A DNA stretch of 64,000 bases from Acidovorax radicis (GTDB taxonomy: Bacteria; Pseudomonadota; Gammaproteobacteria; Burkholderiales; Burkholderiaceae_C), in assembly GCF_020510705.1 (NCBI RefSeq), contig NZ_CP075184.1, positions 4,736,501 through 4,800,500 of the forward strand, written 5' to 3'. Under the pieces are notes generated by a model that worked only from the letters and a program-made list of their open reading frames with translations, did no database searches and was not told the origin of the DNA. Within the stretch, counting starts at the first letter, position 1, and every line of letters starts with the position of its first letter. Shown here in pieces: positions 1 through 8,553 of the stretch. Both the position numbers and the translations under genes were made by a program.

Positions 1-63
1 ACGCTCGACTCCACGCGGCTGCTGGCCCGTGCGGCCCTGCGGCGGGCGGTGGAGGCGAGCTAG
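1..63 (+). CDS. 3' end of an unidentified protein (partial)
   Basis: An open plus-strand frame runs from the first base to a TAG at 61-63 and encodes the last 20 residues of a protein, rich in Ala, Arg and Leu. Too little is present to name a family. The stop codon abuts the first copy of the dispersed repeat, as seen for other genes in this window. Confidence 0.5.
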   Translation, partial: TLDSTRLLARAALRRAVEAS

Positions 64-124
64 TTTCAAGCCTTTTTGGCCGCTAGCGCTTATCCATCAA
101 GCGCTGGCAGCTATGGTTTTTGAT
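64..124 (+). repeat. Dispersed intergenic repeat, copy 1
   Basis: Copy of the ~55-bp family with left flank CAAGCCTTTTTGGCC, an inverted-repeat core (TAGCGCTT, short loop, AAGCGCTG) and right flank GCAGCTAT followed by T/A-rich sequence. It starts directly after the TAG of the partial plus-strand gene and lies 20 bp from the stop codon of the convergent DUF1439 gene. Confidence 0.85.
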
Positions 125-143
125 ATGTGCGGCGGCAGCAGGA

Positions 144-719
144 TCAGGGCTGCTTGCTCACAAAGGCCACGGCCAGCCCCTTGGGCGTCACCGTGATGGG
201 CCCCGGCTGCAGGCCCAGGCCGTCGAACACCGCCGTGTCCTGCGGGCGCAGCTGGTGCAGCGTGACCTCGCGCAGCGACTGCTCGGCCAGCACCGGGCCG
301 TAGGCGTTGAGCAGCTCCGTCACGGCGGGCTGGAGGGTGGGAAACGCCAGCCGCCCCAGCCGGATCTGGTAGGCCCGCAGGGTGCGGTCGCTGGCCTCGT
401 AGCGCAACGCAAACTCCACATCAAAGCTGCCCGCATGGCTGCGCCGCAGCGCAGGGCCCGCCACGTCTACCGCCATGGCCGCCCCCAGGCGGTTCACCTC
501 GGGCAGCAGGCGCAGCAGTGGCGCCTGCAGGTTCAGGTCGAACAAGCCCTGCACGGGCACGCTGCGCGGAAACTTGGTGGCCACCATCTCTTGCAGCTGC
601 GCCAGCGGCACGGTGTAGCTGGGCTGCGCCCATACCCCGCGCCCGAGCAGCCACAAGGCACCGCCGCCCAAGGTGAGTGCGCGGGTGGCGGTGGCCAGAA
701 ATCGTCGGCGGTGCGGCAT
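144..719 (-). CDS. DUF1439-family exported protein
   Basis: 191-residue protein resembling the DUF1439 (YceB-like) family of small envelope proteins of unknown function. The N-terminus has a basic patch (RRRFLATATRAL) followed by a hydrophobic segment ending near AQPS, a plausible Sec or Tat signal peptide. An upstream ATG at 833 would add 38 residues. I chose 719 because an AAGGAGAG ribosome site sits just before it and the signal peptide begins there. The mature part is a predicted alpha/beta envelope domain without catalytic motifs. No operon partner is evident. Family assignment is by overall resemblance; the function is unknown. Confidence 0.7.
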   Translation of the reverse strand: MPHRRRFLATATRALTLGGGALWLLGRGVWAQPSYTVPLAQLQEMVATKFPRSVPVQGLFDLNLQAPLLRLLPEVNRLGAAMAVDVAGPALRRSHAGSFDVEFALRYEASDRTLRAYQIRLGRLAFPTLQPAVTELLNAYGPVLAEQSLREVTLHQLRPQDTAVFDGLGLQPGPITVTPKGLAVAFVSKQP

Positions 720-1094
720 GGGGGTCTCTCCTTGAAGGGGTGTGGGACACGGATGCGTTGAAAAGGTGCCGTGACTGTCGTTGCCACGGCGATATTTGTG
801 CATCGCGCAGTTCGCCCTCATCCATTCATTCAATGGAAAGACGCGGCCTTGGGGCCTTTCAGCCTTTGCTTTGGGCCTTTGAATGGACTGGATATCCCAT
901 CCAATTCATTCCTGCGTGAATTCGTTCGCGGCCAGCGCCCACGAACTCACCCCCAAGGCCGCGAATGGGGCTGGGGCCTCTGCCCCCAAAAGGCGCCGAG
1001 ACCCATCAACCATCAGATCAAATCGGGCACCAGCGCTTATTCAGAAAGCACTGGCAGCTATTGTTTTTGATGGCCTCTTGATGGCTTTTGATAT
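720..1094. other. Gene-free interval with one dispersed repeat
   Basis: Between the start of the DUF1439 gene and the stop of the zinc-ribbon gene I see no credible coding sequence. The interval holds repeat copy 2 (1031-1071). It should also contain the promoter of the DUF1439 gene, but no clear -35/-10 pair stands out. Confidence 0.5.
1031..1071 (+). repeat. Dispersed intergenic repeat, copy 2 (degenerate)
   Basis: A weaker copy: CAGCGCTTATTCAGAAAGCA then CTGGCAGCTATT and a T-rich tail. The left GGCC flank is missing. It lies 23 bp beyond the stop codon of the minus-strand zinc-ribbon gene. Confidence 0.7.
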
Positions 1095-1346
1095 TCAGCG
1101 GCCCACCACCGACCAGCCGACTTTCTGGTTGTCCTTGTCGTTCTCATACTCCCACGCCGTGCCGCAGCGGTCGCACACATAGCGGGTGATGGTGACGGAG
1201 CCCTGCTCGCGGTCTTCCTTGCGGTTGCCGCGCTGCACCAGCTCGGCATGGCCGGGGGCCTTGCGCCAGTTGCGCTGGATGCCCTGGCAGGGCTCGCACA
1301 GGGTCATGGGTTTGAGTTCGTTCTGTCGGGCCAGGTCTTTGGTCAT
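1095..1346 (-). CDS. Small zinc-ribbon protein
   Basis: 83-residue protein with two CxxC pairs, CEPC near residue 20 and CDRC near residue 60, the arrangement of a four-cysteine zinc ribbon. The C-terminal part (TRYVCDRCGTAWEYENDKDN) resembles the metal-binding end of small ribosome- or RNA-associated ribbons, but I cannot name a family. The ATG at 1346 was preferred over an upstream one at 1490 because the upstream extension has non-coding composition and a CAAGG-type site precedes 1346. Probably soluble and cytoplasmic. Confidence 0.6.
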   Translation of the reverse strand: MTKDLARQNELKPMTLCEPCQGIQRNWRKAPGHAELVQRGNRKEDREQGSVTITRYVCDRCGTAWEYENDKDNQKVGWSVVGR

Positions 1347-1456
1347 GGGGATGCCGCCTTGGGGCGATGTGTGGGTGGGCTTGCGTTCTGCGAACGCGGG
1401 GGCGGCTACTGTAAGGCAACAGCGGCAGGCGCGAACATGGCACCGTGGGCGGATAG

Positions 1457-1509
1457 CAAGCCAAACAGGCCATTGGCGCTTGATGAACAAGCGCCAACAG
1501 CTATCAAAT
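1457..1509 (+). repeat. Dispersed intergenic repeat, copy 3
   Basis: CAAGCCAAACAGGCCA left flank, core TTGGCGCTTGATGAACAAGCGCCAA (compensated changes keep the hairpin), then CAGCTATCAAAT. The stop codon of the minus-strand GNAT gene (1507-1509) lies inside its right end, so the repeat contributes the termination signal of that gene. Confidence 0.8.
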
Positions 1510-2003
1510 CAGGAGTCGCCACCCACTGCCAGCGACTTCGCCATGCGCGCATTGCACAGCACCACGCCTGCACGCTCCACCTGCTGGCGCTCCTGCACCA
1601 CAAAGCCCTGCGCGGCAAAAAAGGGCTCGGCGGTCAGGCTCACGTGGGCGTGCAGCTGGGCGATGCCGCGCAGCGCAGCCTGCGCGTGGATGTGTGCCAT
1701 CAGCGCCCGGGCCACGCCCCGGCGCGCATATGCGGGGGCCACGAAGAACATGTCGATGTACCCGTTGGCCTGCAGGTCGGCAAAGCCCGCCAGGGCGTCA
1801 GCGCCCTGCACCTGTGCAATGAAGGGCTGGAGGGCCTGCATGCGCTCGGCCCATTGCGCCGCGTCGTATTGCGGCGGCGCCCAGGCGGCCCGCTGTTCAG
1901 GCGTGTAGTGCGCCTGCGCGCGGCCATGCACCGCCGCGTGGAACAGGGCGCGCAGGGCGGGCGCATCGGCGGGGCGAAAGGGGCGGATGGAGATCGCTGT
2001 CAT
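1509..2003 (-). CDS. GNAT-family N-acetyltransferase
   Basis: 164-residue GNAT-fold protein of the Acetyltransf_10 type. It opens with a beta strand (TAISIRPFRPADAPALRALF), has the acetyl-CoA-binding motif A as MFFVAPAYARRGVARALM (about residues 93-110), and ends with the motif-B-like AEPFFAAQGF strand. The substrate cannot be read from sequence; relatives act on small molecules or protein N-termini. The ATG at 2003 is the first one consistent with the fold; the frame stays open upstream but looks non-coding. Its stop codon is embedded in the dispersed repeat. Confidence 0.8.
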   Translation of the reverse strand: MTAISIRPFRPADAPALRALFHAAVHGRAQAHYTPEQRAAWAPPQYDAAQWAERMQALQPFIAQVQGADALAGFADLQANGYIDMFFVAPAYARRGVARALMAHIHAQAALRGIAQLHAHVSLTAEPFFAAQGFVVQERQQVERAGVVLCNARMAKSLAVGGDS

Positions 2004-2186
2004 GTCGGGGGCCGGGTGCATGGAGGGCGGAAGGGGCGCGATGGTACCGCAGGCAGCCCCGTGCCTGCACACCCACGGGCACCACCACACCACCACACCA
2101 CCCACCACCGCACATTCGCCTACACGCCCAGCTGCGGGACGGCGGGACGGCGGGACTGGCGGGACGGTAGGGCGGCTGGCGCGTGG

Positions 2187-3062
2187 TCAGCCCGCCGCCA
2201 TGCGCAGCCTGCGCGCGGCGTCTTCGTCGCGCGCATCGTCGATCTCGCGCAGCACGGCCTGCATGTCCACATCGACATGGTCGGGCGCGTAGCGGCCGGT
2301 GAGCGGGGTCTCGTTGCTCAGCAGGCCCCGCTGGTACAGGCTCCAGATCTCGGGGCCGTATTGGGTGGTGCGCACCTCGGGCGCGAACTGCCCGAAGAAG
2401 TCGCGCAGGTTGGCCACGTCGCGCAGCAGCATGCGCTGGGCGTGGTTGTTGCCCGCAGCGTCCACGGCCTGGGGCAGGTCGATGATGACGGGGCCCTCCG
2501 CGCCGGGTGCGCCATCCACTCCCGGCAGGTGCGCCAGCAGGATGTTGAACTCCGACAAGTCGCCGTGCACCACGCCCGCACACAACATGCGCACCACCTC
2601 GGTCACCAGCGTGGCGTGATGGGTGCGTGCGTCTTCGGGCGTAAAGCTCACATCGTTCAGGCGCGGGGCCGCGTCGCCGTTGGCATCGGTCACCAGCTCC
2701 ATCAGCAGCACGCCGTCGTGAAAGTTATAGGGCTGCGGCACGCGCACGCCGGCGGCGGCCAGGCGGTACAGCGCATCCACCTCGGCGCTTTGCCAGGCGG
2801 CCTCTTGCTCTTGCCGGCCAAACTTGCTGCCCTTGGCCATGGCGCGGGCCGAGCGTGAATTCTTGACCTTGCGGTTTTCGGTGTAGTCCACCGCTTGGCG
2901 GAAGCTGCGGTTGTTGGCCTCTTTGTAGATCTTGGCGCACAGGGTGTTGTCGCCGCTGCGCACCACAAAAACCATGGCCTCCTTGCCGCTCATGAGCTGG
3001 CGAACCACGGTGTCGATCAGGCCTTCCTCGATGAGGGACTGCAGGCGGGGGGGTGCTTTCAT
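2187..3062 (-). CDS. RIO-family serine protein kinase
   Basis: 291-residue atypical kinase of the RIO1 family. The RIO flexible loop is MSGKEAMVF (24-32), the ATP-binding lysine is in AKIYK (K44), the catalytic loop is HGDLSEFN (166-173), and the metal-binding Asp of the IDxPQ motif is in IIDLPQAV (D195). All key residues are present, so it should be active. Eukaryotic and archaeal RIO kinases act in small-subunit ribosome maturation; the bacterial role is poorly defined. The start at 3062 fits the N-terminal helix; the upstream ATG at 3113 only adds low-quality sequence. It lies downstream of two RNA- or SAM-related genes on the same strand. Confidence 0.9.
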   Translation of the reverse strand: MKAPPRLQSLIEEGLIDTVVRQLMSGKEAMVFVVRSGDNTLCAKIYKEANNRSFRQAVDYTENRKVKNSRSARAMAKGSKFGRQEQEAAWQSAEVDALYRLAAAGVRVPQPYNFHDGVLLMELVTDANGDAAPRLNDVSFTPEDARTHHATLVTEVVRMLCAGVVHGDLSEFNILLAHLPGVDGAPGAEGPVIIDLPQAVDAAGNNHAQRMLLRDVANLRDFFGQFAPEVRTTQYGPEIWSLYQRGLLSNETPLTGRYAPDHVDVDMQAVLREIDDARDEDAARRLRMAAG

Positions 3063-3130
3063 GGCTGCATTTTGCCTTCGCGGCGCAATCCCCCTCGCGG
3101 CACCGACCACCAAGGGGTGCCGGGCTCACC

Positions 3131-3931
3131 TCACGCCGCCATGCCCAGCGAACGCAGCCCCTGGTGCGCCGCCCCGTCGAAGTCCGGCGGCAACTGGTGC
3201 TTGGCTTGCAGATAGTGGTGGGTGAACACGTCGAGGTAGGCCTGCAGCACCTGTGCGGCGTGTGCATCGCCTGCCAGGTCCAGGCACAGCGACGCCACTT
3301 CGGAGGTGCAGAAATGGTCGTCCCGGCGCGAGCGGCGCAACTGGTAGCGAGAAATCTGCTCGGGCTGCAGGCTCAGCACCGGCAAGCGATCCAGGTACGG
3401 GCTTTTGCGGAACATCTTGCGCGCCTCGGGCCAAGTGGCGTCAAGCAGGATGAACAGCGGGCGCCGGGGCTGCGCCGGTTCGACCCCGGCTCGGGGCACC
3501 AGTTCGGCCACCACACGCTCGGGTGCCACAAACTCGCCGGGGAACACCACATACGGCTGCCACTGCGGGTCGGCCAGCAGCGCCAGCAGGCCGGGAGCCA
3601 CCTCGGTGCGCGCCCAGCCAAAGGCAAAGGTGTCGGGCACCACGTCGGCAATCAGCCAGCCGGTGTTGCTGGGCTTGAGGGGCTCGATGTCGGCCATCAG
3701 CAGGCACACGGCAGCGCGTGTGGGCACGGTGGGATGCAGCGCGCACAAGCAGTGGCTGGGCACCAGGCGGCAGCCGGGGCAGCGCTCGCCCTTGGGGCCG
3801 CCGCGTGCCAGGAAAGGTTTGGCGCTGCGTGCCAGGCGCTCTGCGCGCAGGCGAGACACGGCGTGGGGCGCTGCGGGCTCAGCGCGCGGGCCGCCCGCCG
3901 CAGGGGTGGCGGCAGCGCAGGGGACAACCAT
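3131..3931 (-). CDS. tapT: DTW-domain tRNA-uridine aminocarboxypropyltransferase
   Basis: 266-residue DTW-domain protein. A zinc-binding cluster CPGC...CLC (residues 51-63) is followed by the family signature region with DATWPEARKM, matching the DxTW motif. Family members such as E. coli TapT (YfiP) transfer the 3-amino-3-carboxypropyl group of SAM to U47 of tRNA to make acp3U. I placed the start at the ATG at 3931, 8 bp after the stop of the upstream methyltransferase gene. An ATG at 4000 would overlap that gene by about 60 bp. It is probably co-transcribed with the methyltransferase upstream and perhaps the RIO kinase downstream. Confidence 0.85.
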   Translation of the reverse strand: MVVPCAAATPAAGGPRAEPAAPHAVSRLRAERLARSAKPFLARGGPKGERCPGCRLVPSHCLCALHPTVPTRAAVCLLMADIEPLKPSNTGWLIADVVPDTFAFGWARTEVAPGLLALLADPQWQPYVVFPGEFVAPERVVAELVPRAGVEPAQPRRPLFILLDATWPEARKMFRKSPYLDRLPVLSLQPEQISRYQLRRSRRDDHFCTSEVASLCLDLAGDAHAAQVLQAYLDVFTHHYLQAKHQLPPDFDGAAHQGLRSLGMAA

Positions 3932-3939
3932 GGCCGCCG

Positions 3940-4548
3940 TCACAGCCCGCTCGCCTGCTCCAGCGCAAACAACGGCACCTCGGCTCGGCGGCTGAGCCAC
4001 ACGCCTCCGCCCAGCTCCAGATACCCCTCGCCCAGGCCGCGCCGGTACAGCTCGGCACGGTGGCGAAAGACGCGCCCATCCGTCAGGTCTTCGTCGATGA
4101 CGTCGCGCTCATAGTCCTCGCGCGACACGGCTTCGACATAGAGTGCGCCCTTGCTCAGGCGCCCCAGGTTGTGCAGCGCGGCCTTCAGGTCCGGCGGGTT
4201 CAGATAGGGCAGCACGCCCTGGCAGATGACCAGGTCAAACGGCTCGCTGGCCGCATAGTCCACCACCGAGCCCTGCTGCCAGCCAAAGCGCTCGCACAGG
4301 TAGGGGCTGAACTCCACGCCCTGGTAGCTGGCGCCAGGAAAGTGCCGCTCGACGATGCCCTTCCACAGGCCGATGCCACAGCCCACATCCAGCACACGCA
4401 GCACGGGCACACGCAGGTACTTGAGGTAGCTGCACACAAAGGTGCCCAGCCGCTCCATGTGCTCGGGGTCCACCACGCTGGTTTTCTTGTCGAAATAAAA
4501 GCGCTGGTAATACGCCTCGTCGAAGGTGGTGGCGCTGGCGGATTTCAA
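3940..4548 (-). CDS. Class I SAM-dependent methyltransferase
   Basis: 202-residue Rossmann-fold methyltransferase with motif I VLDVGCGIG (about 52-60) and an acidic residue at the end of strand beta-2 (VEFSPYL); motif IV is the FDLVICQGVLPYL region. The substrate is unknown; the fold resembles small-molecule or ubiquinone/biotin-type methyltransferases. The likely start is TTG at 4548, because AAAGGA lies 7 bp upstream and the frame further upstream looks non-coding. It is spaced 8 bp from the TapT-like gene, suggesting one transcript. Confidence 0.75.
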   Translation of the reverse strand: MKSASATTFDEAYYQRFYFDKKTSVVDPEHMERLGTFVCSYLKYLRVPVLRVLDVGCGIGLWKGIVERHFPGASYQGVEFSPYLCERFGWQQGSVVDYAASEPFDLVICQGVLPYLNPPDLKAALHNLGRLSKGALYVEAVSREDYERDVIDEDLTDGRVFRHRAELYRRGLGEGYLELGGGVWLSRRAEVPLFALEQASGL

Positions 4549-4726
4549 TGACGCGTCCTTTGTGCGTGAAAAGGGCTGCGTGCCGCCGTGGCCCCCAAAA
4601 AACGGGGGCGCAGCGGGCAGAAGCCCGTGAATACGAGCGCCCGAGTATCCCCCACCCGCCCATCGGCCCCGCCCGGAGGGCGGCCACACCGCCCGATGCG
4701 GGCCTGCGTGCCACGCGCTGCCTCTT

Positions 4727-4780
4727 CAAGTCAAATAGGCCGCTAGCGCTTATTTATAAAGCGCAAACAGCTATCAAATA
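4727..4780 (+). repeat. Dispersed intergenic repeat, copy 4
   Basis: CAAGTCAAATAGGCC, core GCTAGCGCTTATTTATAAAG, then CGCAAACAGCTATCAAATAG. It lies between the upstream end of the methyltransferase gene and the 3' end of the VOC gene, both on the minus strand, about 50 bp past the VOC stop codon. Confidence 0.85.
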
Positions 4781-4832
4781 GTGAGCAATTGTACGCATGG
4801 AATTCGGCGCCATGGCGCGCCACCGGCACGCC

Positions 4833-5219
4833 TTATGCCGCCTTGGGGGGGCGGTGCAAGGCGCAAAGCTTGTTGCCGTCCGGGTCGCGCAGATACGCCA
4901 GATACAGATTGCCGCCAGGGCCTTCGCGCCAGCCCGGTGGGTCTTCGCAGGTGGTGCCGCCGTGGGCCACACCGACCGCGTGGAAGGCATCCGCTTGCTC
5001 GGGCGACTGCATCGCAAAACCGATGGTGCCGCCGTTGGCAAAGGAGGCTGGCTCCCCATTGATGGGCGTGGTGATGCCGAAGGTGCCCTGGGGGCTGCGG
5101 TAGAAATAGCGGTTCTTGTTGGCCACGCCGGGCGCGATGCCGAGGGTGCCCAGCAAGGCGTCGTAGAACTGGCGGGATTTTTCGAGGTCGCTGGCGCCGA
5201 CCATGATGTGACTGAACAT
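4833..5219 (-). CDS. VOC-family (glyoxalase/bleomycin resistance-like) protein
   Basis: 128-residue single-domain vicinal-oxygen-chelate protein: MFSHIMVGASDLEKSRQFYD at the start and a C-terminal YLRDPDGNKL strand typical of VOC folds. The potential metal ligand His is in SHIMVG; the terminal Glu of true glyoxalase I is not clear, so the chemistry is uncertain. Members include glyoxalases, dioxygenases and antibiotic-binding proteins. The ATG at 5219 follows an AAAGGAGA ribosome site and is the natural start. It appears to be a single-gene unit. Confidence 0.8.
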   Translation of the reverse strand: MFSHIMVGASDLEKSRQFYDALLGTLGIAPGVANKNRYFYRSPQGTFGITTPINGEPASFANGGTIGFAMQSPEQADAFHAVGVAHGGTTCEDPPGWREGPGGNLYLAYLRDPDGNKLCALHRPPKAA

Positions 5220-5739
5220 AGGGTTGTCTCCTTTTGGGGGCCCCACAGGGGGGCGGGATGAGGCGGCGAATGTTATCGGGCGTGCGGTGCAGGCGCTTGT
5301 CGCGGGCATGACCCACAGCCACCCCGCACCGGCCAGAACGGGCAGGCCATGCCATTGCCGCCCCACACGAGGGCCTCTGAGACAGGGGCTCGGCGCCACC
5401 TTTTCTTGGCCTGTGCGAAAAAGGTGCACGCAGACCCCCTAGGGTTTGCACTTAAGTAAGCGTCCTCACCATCAAAGAGACTGGCGCTTGCATCAAGGCT
5501 CTGCGCAGAATGGAGAGCACCGGCAACGCCGTTGGAGACCGGTGCCCAAGTTGTAACTGGCATGAAACGTGTTAGGTTCGACCGCACCGGTGCGCTCTTG
5601 CGCGGGCCCAGATTTCAGTCCGTGGAAAACCCTTGCGTTCTCTGCGGCGCCGCTCCAGCGCATTGCCTGGAACGCCGTTGTGAAGCCTGAGCAGCCCGCT
5701 GCGCACCGACCCCGTATTTGATGAACCAAGGAAACTGAA
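5220..5739. other. 520-bp gene-free leader of the peptide transporter operon
   Basis: No convincing coding sequence on either strand between the VOC gene start and the importer operon. The right half should hold the operon promoter and leader. An AAGGAAAC ribosome site stands directly before the ATG at 5740. Several short GC-rich inverted repeats are present, such as around GGAGACCGGTGCC at 5533-5545, but none forms a recognisable riboswitch or terminator. Confidence 0.45.
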
Positions 5740-7377
5740 ATGAACATCGGCATCCGAAAGACCGCGCTCGCCCTGGCGGGCGGCGTGGCAATGTCAGCAG
5801 GCCTGGCCGGCGTCGCGCAGGCGCAGCCCACATCGCTCACCATCGCCCTGGCGGCAGAGCCCACTGCGGCCGATCCGCACTATCACAAGATGACGGCCAA
5901 CGATGCGTTCTCGGCCCATGTGTATGACTCGCTGGTGGCGCGCAACGCCAAGATGGAACTGGTGCCTTCGCTCGCCCTGTCGTGGAAGAACCTGGACGAC
6001 CAGACCTGGGAATTCAAGCTGCGCCCAGGCGTGAAGTTCTCCAACGGCCAGCCGTTTACCTCGCAGGACGTGCTGTTCACCATCTGCCGCACGCTCAACA
6101 ACGAGACCAACGTGTCGCAGTCGTACATGGACACGACCAAGCGCATCACCGATGTGAAGACGCCCGATGACCTGACCGTCATCATCAAGACGGAAGAGCC
6201 ACTGCCGCTGCTGCCCGCCGAAATGGCGCGCAACCTGCCCATCATCTCCGCCAGCATCGTGCAGCACGGCAAGCTGCAATTCGCCCCCAAGACAGGCTGC
6301 GGCGTGACGAGCGCCTGGCCCACGGTGACCGATTTCAACTCGGGCAAGCTGGCCATTGGCACGGGCCCGTTTTTGATGAAGTCGTACGTGAAGGGCACCG
6401 GCATCCAGCTCGAGCGCAACGAGCACTATTGGGGCGAGAAGCCGCACTGGAAAACCGTGAAGATGGTGCCCGTGCCCAGCGCCGGCCCGCGCCTGACGGG
6501 TCTGCTGTCGGGTGACTACGACGTGATCGAAAACCCCGCCGCCCGCGACCTGGCGCGTGTGAAGGAAAACCCCAAGTTCGCCTTTGTGGCCACGCCCTCC
6601 ACACGCCTGGTGTTTTTGCAGCCCGACATTGCCCGCAACCCCAGCCCCTTTGTGAAGAGCGCCGACGGCAAGAACCCGCTGCAGGACCTGCGTGTGCGCA
6701 AGGCCATGAACATGGCGATCGACCGCAAGGCCATCGTGCAACGCATCATGGACGGCATGGCCACCCCGGCCTTCCAGTACATGCCCGACGGCATGTTTGG
6801 CGCGCTGCCCAAGGCGCCCGAGATCAAGTTCGACCCCGAAGGCGCCAAGAAGCTGCTGGCCGAAGCCGGCTACCCCAACGGGTTTGAGCTGACGCTGTCG
6901 TCCACCAACGACCGCTATGTGAACGACAGCCAGGTGGCCCAGGCCGTGGCGCAGTATTTCACGCGGGTGGGCATCAAGACCAGCGTGGACGCGATGACCG
7001 CCTCGATCTACTTCCCCAAGCGCGCCAAGCGCGAGTTCAGCCTGCCCATGGGCGGCTGGCCTGCAGAAACGGGTGAAGCGTCGGCACTGTTCCAGCTGTG
7101 GATCGCGTCGCTCGACTCGCCCAAGGGCCAGGGCACCAGCAACTACGGTGGCTACACCAACCCCGAGTTCGACAAGGTGTACTTGGCAGCGGCCAACACG
7201 GTGGATGCCGCCAAGCGCAAAAAGGGCCTGGAAGCAGCCACGCAGATGGCGCTCGACGCCGTGCCGCTGATTCCGCTGCACTTTGAAAGCAGCATCTGGG
7301 CCTTCCGCAAGGGCCTTACATACGAAGGCCGCCGCGACCAGTACACGCTGGCCACCTCGGTCAAGGTCAAGAACTGA
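5740..7377 (+). CDS. Peptide-type ABC transporter, periplasmic binding protein (SBP family 5)
   Basis: 545-residue family 5 solute-binding protein like DppA/OppA/GsiB. A signal peptide (MNIGIRKTALALAGG...) ends at AQA near residue 28. The mature protein starts in typical style (SLTIALAAEPTAADPHYHKM) and contains the family hallmark WEFKLRPGVKFSNGQPFTSQDVLF. Ligands of the family are di- or oligopeptides, nickel, glutathione or opines; the sequence does not decide which. It is the first gene of a five-gene importer operon whose tail encodes hydrolases, which suggests a peptide- or amide-like ligand. A strong hairpin lies just after it, a common arrangement for raising binding protein over the membrane parts. 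Confidence 0.92.
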   Translation: MNIGIRKTALALAGGVAMSAGLAGVAQAQPTSLTIALAAEPTAADPHYHKMTANDAFSAHVYDSLVARNAKMELVPSLALSWKNLDDQTWEFKLRPGVKFSNGQPFTSQDVLFTICRTLNNETNVSQSYMDTTKRITDVKTPDDLTVIIKTEEPLPLLPAEMARNLPIISASIVQHGKLQFAPKTGCGVTSAWPTVTDFNSGKLAIGTGPFLMKSYVKGTGIQLERNEHYWGEKPHWKTVKMVPVPSAGPRLTGLLSGDYDVIENPAARDLARVKENPKFAFVATPSTRLVFLQPDIARNPSPFVKSADGKNPLQDLRVRKAMNMAIDRKAIVQRIMDGMATPAFQYMPDGMFGALPKAPEIKFDPEGAKKLLAEAGYPNGFELTLSSTNDRYVNDSQVAQAVAQYFTRVGIKTSVDAMTASIYFPKRAKREFSLPMGGWPAETGEASALFQLWIASLDSPKGQGTSNYGGYTNPEFDKVYLAAANTVDAAKRKKGLEAATQMALDAVPLIPLHFESSIWAFRKGLTYEGRRDQYTLATSVKVKN

Positions 7378-7455
7378 CCGTCAGGGGTTAGCGTTGGCAA
7401 CGGGGTGCCATGCGTGCGCCCCGTTTTTGTTTGGTGGGGCGGTTTGCCACCACAG

Positions 7456-7508
7456 CCACCGCAACCGCAGCCACCACCACGGCGGCTTTTGTGGCTGCGG
7501 TTGGGTGG
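7456..7508 (+). promoter_or_regulatory. Intercistronic hairpin between binding-protein and permease genes
   Basis: Arms CCACCGCAACCGCAGCCAC (7456-7474) and GTGGCTGCGGTTGGGTGG (7491-7508) pair almost perfectly with one bulged base and a 16-nt loop. There is no U-tract, so a partial terminator or 3'-end mRNA stabiliser is more likely than a full terminator. It sits in the 166-bp gap before the first permease gene. Confidence 0.7.
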
Positions 7509-7543
7509 CAAGGGTTTTCAACATTACTTGAGGGGACGCCTGA

Positions 7544-8518
7544 GTGCTCGTCTTCATTTTGCGAAGGCTCGTGCAGAGCCTGTTTGTTTTGCTGGCGGTT
7601 TCGGTGGTCGTGTTTTTTGCCGTGTATGCGGTGGGCGACCCGATCGAGCTGCTGGTGAGCCCCGAGGCCAGCGTGGCCGACCGCCAGGCCATGATCGAGC
7701 GGCTGGGGCTGGACCTGCCGGTGTGGCTGCAGTACACGGGGTTTCTCACGCGTGCGCTGCATGGCGACCTGGGCACCTCGTTCGTGCATGGCATTCCGGC
7801 CATCGAGCTCATCGTGCAGCGCATCCCCGCCACGATGGAGCTGGTGTTTGTCGCCATCTCCCTGACCATCATCATCGGCATTCCGCTGGGGCTGATCGCG
7901 GGCCTGAAAAACGACAAGCCCACGGGGCGCGGGCTGATGGCGGGCTCGGTGCTCGGGTTCTCGCTGCCCAACTTCTGGCAGGGCATGGTGCTGATCCTGT
8001 GTTTTGCCGTGTGGCTGCACTGGCTGCCCGCTGCGGGCCGGGGTGACACGGTCACGGTGCTGGGCGTGCCGCTGTCGCTGCTGACGGCCGATGGCTGGTC
8101 GCACGTGATGCTGCCCGCCATCAACCTGTCGCTGGCCAATATTGCGCTGGTGCTGCGGCTCACGGCCACGGGCGTGGTGGATGCCAAGACGCAGGAATAC
8201 GTGAAGTTCGCACGCGCCAAGGGCCTCAGGCCCCGGCGCATTCTCACGCGGCACATTTTGCGCAACATCCTGATCCCGGTGGTCACGGTGATCGGCATGG
8301 AGTTCGGCTCGCTGATCGCCTACTCGACCATCACCGAAACGGTGTTTGCCTGGCCCGGCATGGGCAAGCTGCTGATCGACAGCATCTACCAGCTCGACCG
8401 CCCTGTGGTGGTGGCCTACGTGATGCTGGTGACCTTCATCTTCGTGATGATCAACATGCTGGTGGACATGCTGTATGCCGCGCTCGACCCGCGCGTGCAA
8501 CTGCAGGCGTCCGAATAA
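7544..8518 (+). CDS. Peptide-type ABC transporter permease (DppB-like)
   Basis: 324-residue inner-membrane permease of the BPD_transp_1 family, DppB/OppB type, with six predicted membrane segments. The first is MLVFILRRLVQSLFVLLAVS, and the cytoplasmic EAA loop is ARAKGLRPRRILTRHILRN. The start is GTG at 7544 preceded by an AGGGGA site; no ATG fits the N-terminal transmembrane helix better. It pairs with the second permease to form the translocation pore for the operon's binding protein. Confidence 0.92.
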   Translation: MLVFILRRLVQSLFVLLAVSVVVFFAVYAVGDPIELLVSPEASVADRQAMIERLGLDLPVWLQYTGFLTRALHGDLGTSFVHGIPAIELIVQRIPATMELVFVAISLTIIIGIPLGLIAGLKNDKPTGRGLMAGSVLGFSLPNFWQGMVLILCFAVWLHWLPAAGRGDTVTVLGVPLSLLTADGWSHVMLPAINLSLANIALVLRLTATGVVDAKTQEYVKFARAKGLRPRRILTRHILRNILIPVVTVIGMEFGSLIAYSTITETVFAWPGMGKLLIDSIYQLDRPVVVAYVMLVTFIFVMINMLVDMLYAALDPRVQLQASE

Positions 8519-8553
8519 AAAGAGCGAAAACGACAAGCGCACACACACGTTTT

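Noticed and set aside
5794..7281. Long open frame on the minus strand opposite the binding-protein gene
   Set aside because: His/Gly/Val-rich translation without recognisable domains; a mirror of the strongly supported gene in GC-rich DNA. The same applies to long antisense frames opposite the ATPase genes (10415-11566), sbcC (16769-18550), the topoisomerase (28973-31219) and sucCD (48965-50557).
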